From VRUE01 sp963748075 (lineage in GTDB: Bacteria; Actinomycetota; Thermoleophilia; Solirubrobacterales; 70-9): a stretch of DNA of 64,000 nucleotides. Positions 39,595 to 48,695 of the stretch are shown piece by piece (within the stretch, counting starts at the first letter, position 1; each line of letters starts with the position of its first letter). Location of the stretch: positions 1 to 64,000 of the forward strand of contig CAVVHQ010000044.1 in the NCBI GenBank assembly GCA_963748075.1, written 5' to 3'. The notes under the pieces are model-generated. The model worked only from the letters and a program-made list of their open reading frames with translations, had not been told where the DNA came from and searched no databases. Made by a program: the position numbers and the translations under genes.

Positions 39595-40902
39595 GTGGCG
39601 GGCGAGCGACCGATCAACGCCGACATGCCGGTAGCGGGGCCGCGCGAGGCCCCCGCGCCCGCTCCGCGGAAGCCGCGGCGCAGGCCGATCCCGGGCGCGC
39701 TGAAGGTGATCGCCGGGCTGTTCGTGCTCGCCGTCGCCTTCATCGTCGCGGCGATCGTCGGCGGCAACTCGGGGGGCGGCGAACCGACCTCGAGCGCGCC
39801 GGCCCCGCCGCCGGCCGAGAGCGGCGGCGGCGCGCCGGCCGAAACGCCTCCCTCCCGGCCGGCAAGCGAGCTCGGCTACCCGGAGTTCGCGACCGCCAAC
39901 ACGACCAGGGTCGGCGGGAGCGATCCGGCCTCCAACGCGGCCGCCGCAGCCCTCGCCGCCTACCCGTCGACCGAGCCGGCGCAGCGGCCCGGCGCCGTCG
40001 CCCTGGCCGACGCGTCGGACTGGCGCGGCGCGATCGCCGCCTCCGTGCTGATGGCCCCGCCGCTAGGGGCGCCGCTCCTGGTCTCCGAAGCGGGCGGGTT
40101 GCCTGAGGCGAGCGCGCAGGCGCTCGACGCGCTCGATCCGCAGGGCAGACGGGACACGCGGGGCACCCAGGCGTTCGTCCTAGGAGGGGCGGCGGCGCCC
40201 GAAGACGCGAAGACGACCGACGTCGGGGCCACGGGCATCGCCGGCGCCGCGGCGATCGCGGCGCTGCGCGACAGGCTGTTCGGCTCGCCGCCGAAGCACG
40301 TCGTCGTCGCCCCCGCGGAAGAGCCCGCCTTCGCGATGCCCGCCGCCGCCTGGGCGGCGCGCTCCGGAGATCCGGTCCTGTTCAGCAACGCCGGGGCGCT
40401 GCCCAAGGCGACCGCAGCGGCGTTGAAGCGCCACCCACACGCGCCCGTCTACGTGCTCGGCCCCTCCACGGCGATCTCCTCGCGGGTGGTCCGCGAAATC
40501 GCCAAGCTCGCCGGCAGCGTGCACCGGGTCGCCGGCGAGGATCCGGTCGCCAACGCGATCGAACTGGCCCGTTACGCAAGGGGCGGCTTCGGCTGGAACG
40601 TCAACGACCCGGGCCACGGCTTCGTCGTCGCGCGCTCCGAGGAGCCGCTCGCCGCGGCCGCGGCCGCGGCGCTCTCGGCCTCCGGCGCCTGGGGGCCGCT
40701 GCTGCTCACCGACGACGCCGCTAGGCTTCCCGGTGCGGTGCGCGGCTACCTGCTCGACGTCAAGCCGGGCTACACCACCGACCCGACGCGCGCCTTCTAC
40801 AACCACGTCTGGGTGATCGGAGACCAGGAGGAAATCGAGGTGACCGAGCAGGGCGAAATCGACGAGCTGGCCGCGCTGGCCAAGATCGGAGGGGGACGGT
40901 GA
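39595..40902 (+). CDS. Membrane protein with cell-wall-binding repeat 2
   Basis: A 435-residue protein with one membrane helix (VIAGLFVLAVAFIVAAIVGG, residues 37-56), a Pro/Ser/Gly-rich linker and an extracellular region with cell-wall-binding repeat 2 features: ALADASDWRGAIAASVLMAPPLGAPLL, VVVAPAEEPAFAMPAAAWAA and repeated PVYVLGPSTAIS-like segments. CWB2 modules hold proteins to anionic wall polymers; here no other domain is attached. GTG start at 39595. The stop overlaps the next gene by four bases. Confidence 0.85.
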   Translation: MAGERPINADMPVAGPREAPAPAPRKPRRRPIPGALKVIAGLFVLAVAFIVAAIVGGNSGGGEPTSSAPAPPPAESGGGAPAETPPSRPASELGYPEFATANTTRVGGSDPASNAAAAALAAYPSTEPAQRPGAVALADASDWRGAIAASVLMAPPLGAPLLVSEAGGLPEASAQALDALDPQGRRDTRGTQAFVLGGAAAPEDAKTTDVGATGIAGAAAIAALRDRLFGSPPKHVVVAPAEEPAFAMPAAAWAARSGDPVLFSNAGALPKATAAALKRHPHAPVYVLGPSTAISSRVVREIAKLAGSVHRVAGEDPVANAIELARYARGGFGWNVNDPGHGFVVARSEEPLAAAAAAALSASGAWGPLLLTDDAARLPGAVRGYLLDVKPGYTTDPTRAFYNHVWVIGDQEEIEVTEQGEIDELAALAKIGGGR

Positions 40903-41150
40903 GCGAGGCGGAGAGCCCGGCGCTGCTGGGCGACGCGCACGAGGTGACCGCCGAGGACGTCCGCGCCCTCGCCGGCCCGTCCACCCCTCACTTCGCGCTG
41001 CAGGTGCGCAACCGCATCCGGCGGCTGATCGAGCCGCTTCCGGCCCACCACCCCGCTCGGGTCGAAGGGGAACGGAAGATCGCCGAGCTGGAGGACCTCG
41101 CCGAGCACAGCGGCGACCCGCGCGGCACGATGGGCATCGGCCAGCGATGA
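40899..41150 (+). CDS. Small conserved-looking protein, hypothetical
   Basis: An 83-residue soluble protein with a clear helical region (FALQVRNRIRRLIEPL and VEGERKIAELEDLAEH). It overlaps both neighbours by four bases, so the CWB2 gene, this gene and the MBL hydrolase gene are translated as a coupled series. No family is recognised; the tight packing argues that it is real. Confidence 0.7.
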   Translation: MSEAESPALLGDAHEVTAEDVRALAGPSTPHFALQVRNRIRRLIEPLPAHHPARVEGERKIAELEDLAEHSGDPRGTMGIGQR

Positions 41151-41815
41151 AGGGGCTGGCGCCGGGCGTCTGGCGCCTCAAGGAGCTGCCGACCCCGACG
41201 ATCAACGTCTACCTCGCCGAGGACGTGCTGATCGACGCCGGCCGCCGCTGGGACCGGCGCCGCGTCTTCGCCGAGCTGGAGTGCCGCGAGCTGTCGATGG
41301 TCGCGCTGACCCACGTCCATCCCGACCACCAGGGCGTCGCCAAGGACATCTGCGAGGCGCGCGGCGTCCCGCTCGCCTGCCACGCCGACGACGTCGACGC
41401 GATGGAGGGCCGCCGGCCGGTCCAGGAGGCGCACCGCGGCCATCCCGTCAACCGGGTGATCAAGGCCCTCTGGGAGGGGCCGCCCTACCGGGTCGAGCGG
41501 GTGCTGAACGATGGCGACGAAGTCGCCGGCTTCCGGGTCGTGCACGCGCCGGGCCACGCCCGCGGCGAGGTGATCTTCTTCCGCGAGTCCGACCGGGTGG
41601 CGATCTGCGGCGACGTGATCCGCAACATGAGCTACGCGACCGCGCTGCCGGGGATCAAGGAGCCGCCGAAGATCTTCACCTACGACCCGGCCGAGAACCG
41701 CCGCTCGATCCGCAAGCTCGCCGACCTCAACCCGACGATCATCCTCCCCGGCCACGGCCCGGCGGTGACCGACATGGCGAAGTTCGAGCGCTTCGTCGCC
41801 GCGCTACCCGCCTGA
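41147..41815 (+). CDS. MBL fold metallo-hydrolase
   Basis: A 222-residue metallo-beta-lactamase-fold hydrolase. The metal-binding signature is THVHPDHQG, with HAPGHARGE, the bridging Asp in AICGDVI, and the final LPGHGP. These match the glyoxalase II-like general group; the substrate is unknown. ATG start at 41147 overlaps the previous gene. Its last 12 bases overlap the convergent membrane-protein gene. Confidence 0.9.
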   Translation: MKGLAPGVWRLKELPTPTINVYLAEDVLIDAGRRWDRRRVFAELECRELSMVALTHVHPDHQGVAKDICEARGVPLACHADDVDAMEGRRPVQEAHRGHPVNRVIKALWEGPPYRVERVLNDGDEVAGFRVVHAPGHARGEVIFFRESDRVAICGDVIRNMSYATALPGIKEPPKIFTYDPAENRRSIRKLADLNPTIILPGHGPAVTDMAKFERFVAALPA

Positions 41816-42487
41816 CGGCGTCACCCGCGGCTCCCTGACCAGCGTCGCTCCCATTGCCAGCAGCCAGACGATGAAGCCGAGGAAGGCGATCACGCCCAGC
41901 GCCCCGTCCGAGGGCGAGAAGGCCCCGGTCTCGCTGAACGTGCCGACCACCCCGACCACGAACGCGTAGACGGCGACGATCACGCTGTAGACGCAGACCA
42001 GGCCCGGAACCGCCTTGGCGCGAATCCCGAGCGCCCCGGTCGCCGCCGTCAGCACGGTGAGTCCGACGAGGAAGAACAGGTAGCCGAACAGGCTCACGTC
42101 CCAGAGGCCGAGGGTGATGTCGGCTCCCAGCGTCCCGGCGTGATAGCTCGCTGCCGCACCGGCGGCGCTGCCGACCAGGCCGCCGACCGCGACGAGCACG
42201 CCGCCGACCAGGGCCACGGCCGAGAGCCGCGCCGCCGTCTCTGCCCCGCGCAGGCGGTAGAAGACGCTGCCCAGGAACCAGGCGAAGGCGACGATCGCCG
42301 CGAATTGGAAGGCGATCGCGGCCTGGATGCCGCCGTGGTTGTCGAGCACGTAGGACTGCACTTCGGCCGCGCTCTCGTCGAAGCCGGGCGGGCTGCCACT
42401 GGGACCGAAGACGAAAGAGAGGATGAGCAGGACGGCGGCGGCGATCCCCATCGACGCCCCGACCTTCGGCCAGGAATCCTCAGACAT
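41804..42487 (-). CDS. Membrane protein with about six helices, hypothetical
   Basis: A 227-residue integral membrane protein with about six hydrophobic helices: MGIAAAVLLILSFVFG, AFQFAAIVAFAWFLGSVFY, ALVGGVLVAVGGLVGSAAGA, YLFFLVGLTVLTAATGALG, VYSVIVAVYAFVVGVVG and LGVIAFLGFIVWLLAMGATL. The ATG at 42487 is chosen because GGAGGT stands six bases before it. No family is recognised. It diverges from the small gene at 42575. Confidence 0.8.
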   Translation of the reverse strand: MSEDSWPKVGASMGIAAAVLLILSFVFGPSGSPPGFDESAAEVQSYVLDNHGGIQAAIAFQFAAIVAFAWFLGSVFYRLRGAETAARLSAVALVGGVLVAVGGLVGSAAGAAASYHAGTLGADITLGLWDVSLFGYLFFLVGLTVLTAATGALGIRAKAVPGLVCVYSVIVAVYAFVVGVVGTFSETGAFSPSDGALGVIAFLGFIVWLLAMGATLVREPRVTPSGG

Positions 42488-42533
42488 ATCTACACCTCCA
42501 GAGGAGAAGACGGACGAATCGATCCTAACTCTA

Positions 42534-42552
42534 GTTGCAATGCGCACGCAAC
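42534..42552. promoter_or_regulatory. Short palindrome in divergent promoter region
   Basis: GTTGC and GCAAC enclose AATGCGCAC in the 87-base space between the divergent genes at 42487 and 42575. It could be an operator for one or both. The evidence is symmetry and position only. Confidence 0.3.
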
Positions 42553-42574
42553 CGCCGGCCGTTACGCTTCAGCC

Positions 42575-42793
42575 GTGACCAGGCAGGGAGAGGACGCGAT
42601 CGAGCACGGCTTCAAGGAGGGCGACAAGGTCTGGGTGGAGGACGGCGAAGGTCGCCACCATCCAGGGGTCTTCGTCGGCAACAACGAAGCCTCCGGCTGG
42701 TTCGGCGGCGGTCCCAGCGCCTACGTCGTCCACCCCGAGGCGCATCAGGCCGAGGTCGTCTCGACCTTCCGCATCACCCCGCGCGAGGAGTAG
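42575..42793 (+). CDS. Small protein with SH3-like pattern, hypothetical
   Basis: A 72-residue soluble protein that starts at GTG 42575. The sequence FKEGDKVWVEDGEGRHHPGVFVGNN and AYVVHPEAHQAEVVSTFRITP has the alternating pattern of a small SH3-like or hypervariable-binding beta-barrel. No family is recognised. It lies 36 bases before the dipeptidase gene on the same strand. Confidence 0.65.
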   Translation: MTRQGEDAIEHGFKEGDKVWVEDGEGRHHPGVFVGNNEASGWFGGGPSAYVVHPEAHQAEVVSTFRITPREE

Positions 42794-42829
42794 TCACACG
42801 CCCCCATATCGGTTAGGCTCGCCTGACCG

Positions 42830-44068
42830 TTGGGGAAGATCGTCGACCTGCATGCCCACTATCCGATGCACCTGTTCCCGCGAGGCAGGCTGCGGGTCTG
42901 GCGGCTGCTCCACTCGCGCCGCGAGCGCCTGCGCCTGCGCGATCGGGTCGGCGCGATCCTGATCGACCTGATCGCCAGCCCCGTCGCCAACTACCGGTCG
43001 CTGTTCTCCGGCGAGCGGGTGCGGATCGGCTACATGCGGGAGGGCGGGGTCGGGGTCGCGCTGTCGGTCCTCTACTCGTTCTTCGACGAGGCAGACGCCC
43101 TCGCCGACCCGTTGCCCCGGCCCGACTACATCCAGACCGTCCTGGACCAGATCGACACCGTACGCAGGGACATCGAGGACAACCACCCGAGCGAGGCCCT
43201 CGTCGCGACCAACCCTGCGGACCTCGGCTCGGCGGAGGAGGGCCGGGTCGCCCTGGTCCACTGCGTCGAGGGCGGCTTTCACCTCGGGCGGACCCCGGAA
43301 GCCGTGAGTGAGGCCGTGCAGCTGCTCGCCGGGCGCGGCGTCGCCTACGTCACCCTGGCGCATCTGATCTGGCGGGGGGTCGCGACCGACGCGCCGGCGC
43401 TCCCGTTCATGACCGACGAGCAGTACCGCAGCTGGCTGCCGCAGCCCGACGAGGGCCTCTCCCGGCTCGGGCGAGCCGCGGTCGAAGCGATGCACCGCGA
43501 ACGCGTGCTGATCGATTTCTCGCACATGAGCGAGCGCTCCCTGCACGAGACGCTCGACCTGCTGGACGAGCTTGATCGGGACCGACCCGACGGGGCTGAC
43601 CGGTCGCGCCCGACCCCCGTCCTCGCGACGCACACCGGCTACCGCTTCGGCAGCCAGGAATACCTGCTCGACCAAGCGGCGATCGAGAGGATCGCCGAGC
43701 GCGACGGCGTGATCGGCCTGATCTTCGCCCGCCACCAGCTCGAAGACGGTCCGCCGCCGACCTCGCGCCGCCGCATGCCGCGACTGTCGAAGCAAAAGCG
43801 CTTCGAGGACTCCTTCGCAACGCTCCGCGCCCACATCGACAGGATCTGCGAGATCACCGGAGAGCACCGCCACGTCGCGATCGGGTCCGACCTCGACGGC
43901 TTCATCAAGCCGACCCTCGCCGGCCTCGAGGACATGCGCGACATGGCGCGCCTCGAGCGGGCGCTCGTCGCACACTACGGCGAGGCGACCGCCAGGGCGA
44001 TCTGCTCCGAGAACGCGCTGCGCCCGCTCACCACCTACTGGCGCGGCAGCCCCGACGGGTCGGCGTGA
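42830..44068 (+). CDS. Membrane dipeptidase (M19) family protein
   Basis: A 412-residue amidohydrolase-fold protein of peptidase family M19 (renal dipeptidase-like). Metal-site regions are recognisable: VDLHAHYPMH at the N terminus, HCVEGGFHLG, LTLAHLIWRG, DFSHMSE and VLATHTGYR, and AIGSDLDGFIKP near the end. The first motif is H-x-H where M19 peptidases usually have H-x-D, so metal binding may differ. GTG or TTG start near 42830. The following gene overlaps by four bases. The substrate is unknown; D-amino acid dipeptides are common in the family. Confidence 0.85.
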   Translation: MGKIVDLHAHYPMHLFPRGRLRVWRLLHSRRERLRLRDRVGAILIDLIASPVANYRSLFSGERVRIGYMREGGVGVALSVLYSFFDEADALADPLPRPDYIQTVLDQIDTVRRDIEDNHPSEALVATNPADLGSAEEGRVALVHCVEGGFHLGRTPEAVSEAVQLLAGRGVAYVTLAHLIWRGVATDAPALPFMTDEQYRSWLPQPDEGLSRLGRAAVEAMHRERVLIDFSHMSERSLHETLDLLDELDRDRPDGADRSRPTPVLATHTGYRFGSQEYLLDQAAIERIAERDGVIGLIFARHQLEDGPPPTSRRRMPRLSKQKRFEDSFATLRAHIDRICEITGEHRHVAIGSDLDGFIKPTLAGLEDMRDMARLERALVAHYGEATARAICSENALRPLTTYWRGSPDGSA

Positions 44069-45306
44069 TCGGCGGCGCCGGCAGCGCCGCCCTGCTCGAG
44101 CGGTTCCAGCCCTGCCTGCGCTACGACTCGGCGGAGGGCTACTTCGCCGACTCGGCCGAACAGTGGACCGCGAACCCGCACAACAGCCTGCGCACCGCCG
44201 GCGGCGAGGTGATCGCCAGCGCCGAGGACGACCTCTCCCTCGACTTCCTGCGAGCCGGCAGCTACCCCGGCGGCCGCGCCGTCGCGCCGGACGACAGGAT
44301 CGAAGCGGCAAGCGACGACTACAGCGATCAGTACCTGAGGCTGAGGCAGGCGAAGCCCGACCTCCGCAACGTGATCTACGGCCACGCGGTGCGGCGCCAC
44401 CAGCGGCTCTGGCTCCAGTACTGGTTCTTCTACTTCCTCAACGACTACCAGCTCGCCTGGGGCATCGACGTCCACGAGGGGGACTGGGAGATGGTCCAGC
44501 TCAGGCTCGACGAGAGCGAGTCGGCGCCGGAGATCGCCGTCTACGCGCAGCATGCCTTCTGCGAAGTGCGGGCGTGGGACGACGTCACACGCCTCGCCGA
44601 AGAGAAGGAAGCGGAAGGGCTGGCGCCCGAGGAGGCAGACCGGGACCGCCCGGCCGTCTACGTCGGCCGTGGCTCCCACGCGTCCTTCTTCGAGCCCGGC
44701 TACCACCCGACCGACTTCTACGACGTCACCGATGGGAAGCGCCGGCCGAAAACCGACGTGCGGCTGGAGGTCGTCGGCGACGGCAGCCCGGGCTGGGTCG
44801 CCTGGCCGGGGCGCTGGGGAGGCTCTCGCACCGGCTACCCCGGCCCGACCGCTCCCTACGCCCACGACCAGTGGGACAACCCCGAGAAGCTGATCGAGCA
44901 CCGGGCCGTCGTCCCCGAGGACGCGCCGGAGCCGGACGAGCCGAGGCTGTGGGCGCGGCGGCGGCGCAACCGCTTGCTGATCGAGTTCGACTTCTCGCCG
45001 ATGCCGGCGCCGCCGAAGCGGCTGGTCGCCACCGTGAACTCCCAGGACGAGCGCACCGTTCCGCCCCGCGTCCACCGGTTCGCGCTGCGCACCGTCGTCC
45101 TCGGCAGCCTGCAGACCCGGGTCGAGCTGGACCCGGAGAAGCACTACGACGTCTCGCTCGCGGTCGTCGACTCTGAAGACAAACCGACCGCCGCCGAGGT
45201 CTTCGTCTTTGCCCCCAGCGCCGGCTTTCGCGGCGTGATCCGCCGCCTCGGGGCCGCCGCCGGGAGGCTGGTCCACTTCTGGCGGATGGCCTTCGGCCGC
45301 GCCTGA
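44065..45306 (+). CDS. Vps62-related (DUF946-like) protein
   Basis: A 413-residue protein with the pattern of the Vps62-related family: YWFFYFLNDYQ, HEGDWEMVQLRLDE, VYAQHAFCE, VYVGRGSHASFFEPGYH and a conserved DQWDNPEKL. These motifs are typical of DUF946/Vps62 proteins, whose biochemical function is poorly known. There is no signal peptide. The GTG start at 44065 overlaps the dipeptidase stop, so both proteins are produced together and may work together. Confidence 0.75.
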   Translation: MIGGAGSAALLERFQPCLRYDSAEGYFADSAEQWTANPHNSLRTAGGEVIASAEDDLSLDFLRAGSYPGGRAVAPDDRIEAASDDYSDQYLRLRQAKPDLRNVIYGHAVRRHQRLWLQYWFFYFLNDYQLAWGIDVHEGDWEMVQLRLDESESAPEIAVYAQHAFCEVRAWDDVTRLAEEKEAEGLAPEEADRDRPAVYVGRGSHASFFEPGYHPTDFYDVTDGKRRPKTDVRLEVVGDGSPGWVAWPGRWGGSRTGYPGPTAPYAHDQWDNPEKLIEHRAVVPEDAPEPDEPRLWARRRRNRLLIEFDFSPMPAPPKRLVATVNSQDERTVPPRVHRFALRTVVLGSLQTRVELDPEKHYDVSLAVVDSEDKPTAAEVFVFAPSAGFRGVIRRLGAAAGRLVHFWRMAFGRA

Positions 45307-45309
45307 GGG

Positions 45310-46341
45310 TCAGGGCCCCCCGGGGCCGAAGGCGTCGATCAGGCGGCTCTGGTACTCGGTCAGCTCCTCGGGGGAGATGAAGTAGGTCGGCGGGGTGAGG
45401 AAGAGGCCGTCGGCCCGTTCGGCGGTCGCCTCGACCCGGGCGCGAACCTTGTCGAGGGGACCGGCGGCGCAGTAGACGTCGACCATCTCGTCGCTGATCG
45501 CCGCCGGGACGGCGGCCAGGTCGCCGCGGCGGAAGGCCTCGCCCGCGGCGACGGCGTTGTCGGCGAAGCCGTGCATCTCCCAGAGCGGCATGTAGGTCCT
45601 CACGGTGGCGTAGAAGGCGATCGTGCGGCGGGCCAGGTCGACCGCCCGCGCCTCGTCGTCGTCGATCGCGCAGCAGACGGTCGGCAGGTAGTCGAAGTCC
45701 CCGCGCTCGCGGCCGGAGCGGCGCAGCCCCTGCTCGAAGGAGGCGACGACCACCTCGTCGATCCAGCGCAGGCTCTGGATCGGGTGGCCGATCAGACCGT
45801 CGGCGACGTCCCCCGCCATCCGGCACATGCCTCCCTGCACGCCGGCGGTGTAGATCGGCACCACCTCGCGCGGCGCCGGGTGGGGCCGCACCCAGCCCTT
45901 GATGTCGATGTCGTAGTACTCGCCCGCGAAGCGGATCGGCTCCCCGGCCCCGGCCTGGTGCATGATCAGCCGCGTCGCCTCGACCGCCTCGCGGAGGTGC
46001 GGCGCCGGGCGGCCGTAGGAGGCGTTGTGCCAGGTTTCGTTGAGGCGCTTGACCCCGGAGCCGAGGCCGAGGCGGAAGCGCCCACCCGACATCTCGTCGA
46101 CGTCGAGCGCCGAGACGGCGAGGATGAAGGGGCTGCGGGTGAAGGCCCAGGCGATCCCGGTGGCGATGCCGATCCTCTCGGTCCGCCCTGCTAGGTAGGC
46201 GGCCTGGGTCATCGAGGAGCGGAACAGCTCCGGCGCCCAGACGCACTCGACGCCGGCCGCCTCTGCCCGCTCCGCCTCCGCCTCGAGGTCGGCGACCGTC
46301 ATGCCGATCGCGGCGACCGAGATGCGGTCGAGTGCGCCCAT
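45310..46341 (-). CDS. LLM-class flavin-dependent oxidoreductase
   Basis: A 343-residue TIM-barrel oxidoreductase of the luciferase-like monooxygenase class, likely using F420 or FMN. The typical parts are ECVWAPELFRSS, RIGIATGIAWAFTRSPF, the substrate- and cofactor-binding GRFRLGLGSGVKRLN, and IYTAGVQGGMCRMAG. The ATG at 46341 is used because the longer frame would run into the upstream dehydrogenase gene. It lies 22 bases after that gene and is probably in one transcript with the two acyl-CoA dehydrogenases. Confidence 0.9.
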   Translation of the reverse strand: MGALDRISVAAIGMTVADLEAEAERAEAAGVECVWAPELFRSSMTQAAYLAGRTERIGIATGIAWAFTRSPFILAVSALDVDEMSGGRFRLGLGSGVKRLNETWHNASYGRPAPHLREAVEATRLIMHQAGAGEPIRFAGEYYDIDIKGWVRPHPAPREVVPIYTAGVQGGMCRMAGDVADGLIGHPIQSLRWIDEVVVASFEQGLRRSGRERGDFDYLPTVCCAIDDDEARAVDLARRTIAFYATVRTYMPLWEMHGFADNAVAAGEAFRRGDLAAVPAAISDEMVDVYCAAGPLDKVRARVEATAERADGLFLTPPTYFISPEELTEYQSRLIDAFGPGGP

Positions 46342-46363
46342 CGCCCGGCCGATGCCTCCCGCC

Positions 46364-47488
46364 TCAGGCGGGAACCGGCGCACCCGCCTCGGCGAGGACG
46401 AGGTCGGCGACCCGCTCGCGGTGCCAGCGGGCGTCGCCGAAGGTTGCCGCGTTCGCCTTGCCGCGCTTCAGGAAGAAGTGGAGGTCGTGCTCCCAGGTGA
46501 AGCCGATCCCGCCGTGCACCTGGATCGAAGCGTCGGGGACGCGCCAGCCGGCGTCGGAGGCGTAGGCCTTCGCCATCGAGGCGGCCAGCGGCAGCGACTC
46601 CGGCTCGGCGTCGGCGGCCCAGGCGGCACCGTAGACGGCCGAGCGCGAGTTCTCGGTCTCGAGCAGCATCTGCGCGCAGCGGTGGGAGACCGCCTGGTAG
46701 GCGCCGATCGGCCGACCGAACTGCTGGCGGTCCTTGGCGTACTCCACCGCCATCTCCATCGTCCGCTGGGCGACGCCGGTCGACTCGGCGGCGACCGCCG
46801 TGCAGGCCCGCCAGAGCACCGGCAGGTACTCCTCCTGCACGCCGTCGAGCGTCGCCTCGGGGCCGACCCGGACGCCGTCGAAGCTGACCGAGTAGAGGCG
46901 GCGAGTGGGGTCGATCGACTTCTCGGCACTGACGCTGAGCCCGGCGGCCCCGCGCTCGACCACGTGGCGACGGCCGTCGGCGGTGGCGACGAGGAGGAAG
47001 TCGGCAGCGGCTGCGTCCATCACCAGCACCTTCTCGCCGTCGAGGACGACTCCGTCCCCGTCGGCCCTGGCCTGCATCTCGAAGCCGCCGATAGAGGCGG
47101 TGGTGCCGGCGTCGAAGAGGGCCGGCGTGCCGCGCGCCTCTCCACCGGCCAGCGGGCGCAGCCAGCGCTCGCGCTGCTCGTCGCTGCCGTTCGCGGCCAG
47201 CGCCAGACCGGCAACGGTGGTCGAAAGCAGCGGCGAGGGCGCCAGCGCGAAGCCCATCTCCTCGAAGAGGACGGCGAGGTCGACGATGCCGAGCCCCTGT
47301 CCTCCCCACTCCTCCGGCAGCGCCAGGCCCGGCCAGCCGAGCTCGGCCATCTCCTCCCAATCGGACTGCTCGAAGCCGTGCTCGCTCTCGGCCAGCTCGC
47401 GGATCCGCTCCGACTTGTAGCGGGCGGCGAGGAACTCGCGCGCGGTCGAGCGGATCGCCTGCTGCTCGTCGGTCAAGTCGAAGTACAT
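46364..47488 (-). CDS. Acyl-CoA dehydrogenase, second subunit type
   Basis: A 374-residue acyl-CoA dehydrogenase-family protein. It has WGGQGLGIVDLAVLFEEMGF, QFGRPIGAYQAVSHRCAQML and the C-terminal IQVHGGIGFTWEHDLHFFLKR, which marks the subgroup that pairs with another dehydrogenase to form heterotetramers (as FadE28-FadE29 in mycobacterial sterol-side-chain breakdown). The middle domain is divergent. The neighbour at 47501-48676 could be its partner; the gap is 12 bases. The substrate is unknown, with bulky acyl-CoAs possible. Confidence 0.9.
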   Translation of the reverse strand: MYFDLTDEQQAIRSTAREFLAARYKSERIRELAESEHGFEQSDWEEMAELGWPGLALPEEWGGQGLGIVDLAVLFEEMGFALAPSPLLSTTVAGLALAANGSDEQRERWLRPLAGGEARGTPALFDAGTTASIGGFEMQARADGDGVVLDGEKVLVMDAAAADFLLVATADGRRHVVERGAAGLSVSAEKSIDPTRRLYSVSFDGVRVGPEATLDGVQEEYLPVLWRACTAVAAESTGVAQRTMEMAVEYAKDRQQFGRPIGAYQAVSHRCAQMLLETENSRSAVYGAAWAADAEPESLPLAASMAKAYASDAGWRVPDASIQVHGGIGFTWEHDLHFFLKRGKANAATFGDARWHRERVADLVLAEAGAPVPA

Positions 47489-47500
47489 GGGCGAGGGTCC

Positions 47501-48676
47501 CTAACGCAGCCTCGGCAGGCCGAGCACCCGCTCGGCGATGATGTTCCTGAGGATGTCGGTGGTGCCGCCCTCGATCGAGTTGGCGCGGGAGCGCAGGAAG
47601 CCGTACTGCCAGGCGCCGCCCGCGACGGCGTGCTCGGCGCCGCGATCGAGCGGCGCGTAGGCGCCCTCGATGTCGAGCGCCAGCTCGGCGATCCGCTGGT
47701 TGATGTCGGCCCACTGCCACTTGCCCAGCGAGCCCTCCGGTCCCGGGACGCCCGACTGCATCGTCTTGGTCAGGCCGCGGTAGGCGTTGAGTCGCATCGT
47801 CTCCGCCTCGATCTGCAGCTGGGCGATTCGCTGCCGATAGACAGGGTCCTCGGCCGCCGTGCCGCCGTCGATGCGGGTCTCGCCGGCCAGCTCGCCGAGC
47901 CGCTTGAGGCCGTTGGCGATCTGCGAGATCGCGCCGAAGGCGAGGCCGGCGCGCTCGTTCATCAACGTCGTTATCGCGACCGACCAGCCGTTGCCGACGC
48001 CGCCGACCACGTTCGCGTCGGGGATCCGCGCCTCCTCGATGAAGACCTCGTTGAACTCGCCCTCGCCGGTGATCTGGACCAGCGGCTTGGCCTCCACGCC
48101 CGGCTGCTCCATGTCCATCAGGAAGTAGGTAAGCCCCTGGTGCTTGGGGGCGTCGGGGTCGGTGCGAGCGACCAGCATGCACCACTTGGCGTACTGGGCG
48201 AAGGTGGTCCAGACCTTCTGCCCGGTGACCACCCATTCGTCGCCGTCCTTGACCGCCTTCGTCTTCAGCGAGGCGAGGTCGGAGCCCGACTCGGGCTCGG
48301 AGAAGCCCTGGCACCAGATCTCCTCGGCAGTGAGGATCGGCTCCAGGTAGCGCTGCTTCTGCTCGTCCGTGCCGTGGGCGATCACGACCGGGCCGCCCAT
48401 CGCCAGGCCGAGCACGTTGGCCGGGCTCGGCGCCTCCTGGCGCGCCGCCTCGCCGACGAAGATCGCCTGCTCGATCAGCGTCGCGCCGCGGCCGCCGTAC
48501 TCCTTCGGCCACGAGATCCCCGCCCATCCCGCCTCGTGCAGCTTGCGCTGCCACTCGCGGCGGAAGGCCATCACCTCCTCCAGGCCCTCCGGCTCGGGCC
48601 CCGGATGGTTCTCCTCCAGCCAGGCGCGGACCTCGTCGCGGAACTCGCGCTCGGCGGGAGAGAGGCTGAGGTCCAT
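47501..48676 (-). CDS. Acyl-CoA dehydrogenase, catalytic subunit type
   Basis: A 391-residue acyl-CoA dehydrogenase. The signatures QGFSEPESGSDLASLKTKA, YFLMDMEQPGVEAKPL and the C-terminal SIEGGTTDILRNIIAERVLGLPR are intact. The ATG at 48676 opens the usual N terminus MDLSLSPAEREFRDEVRAWL; the longer frame is noncoding. Together with the adjacent dehydrogenase it probably forms a heteromeric enzyme. A sequence resembling the shared TetR-type operator (48696-48715) lies 20 bases upstream. Confidence 0.92.
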   Translation of the reverse strand: MDLSLSPAEREFRDEVRAWLEENHPGPEPEGLEEVMAFRREWQRKLHEAGWAGISWPKEYGGRGATLIEQAIFVGEAARQEAPSPANVLGLAMGGPVVIAHGTDEQKQRYLEPILTAEEIWCQGFSEPESGSDLASLKTKAVKDGDEWVVTGQKVWTTFAQYAKWCMLVARTDPDAPKHQGLTYFLMDMEQPGVEAKPLVQITGEGEFNEVFIEEARIPDANVVGGVGNGWSVAITTLMNERAGLAFGAISQIANGLKRLGELAGETRIDGGTAAEDPVYRQRIAQLQIEAETMRLNAYRGLTKTMQSGVPGPEGSLGKWQWADINQRIAELALDIEGAYAPLDRGAEHAVAGGAWQYGFLRSRANSIEGGTTDILRNIIAERVLGLPRLR

Positions 48677-48695
48677 CGGAAGCGCAGCATAGCGG

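Noticed and set aside
42575..42610. GGCAGGGAGAGGACGCG resembles the R1 core
   Set aside because: It lies in the first codons of a small gene, has no flanking arms and lacks the rest of the core.
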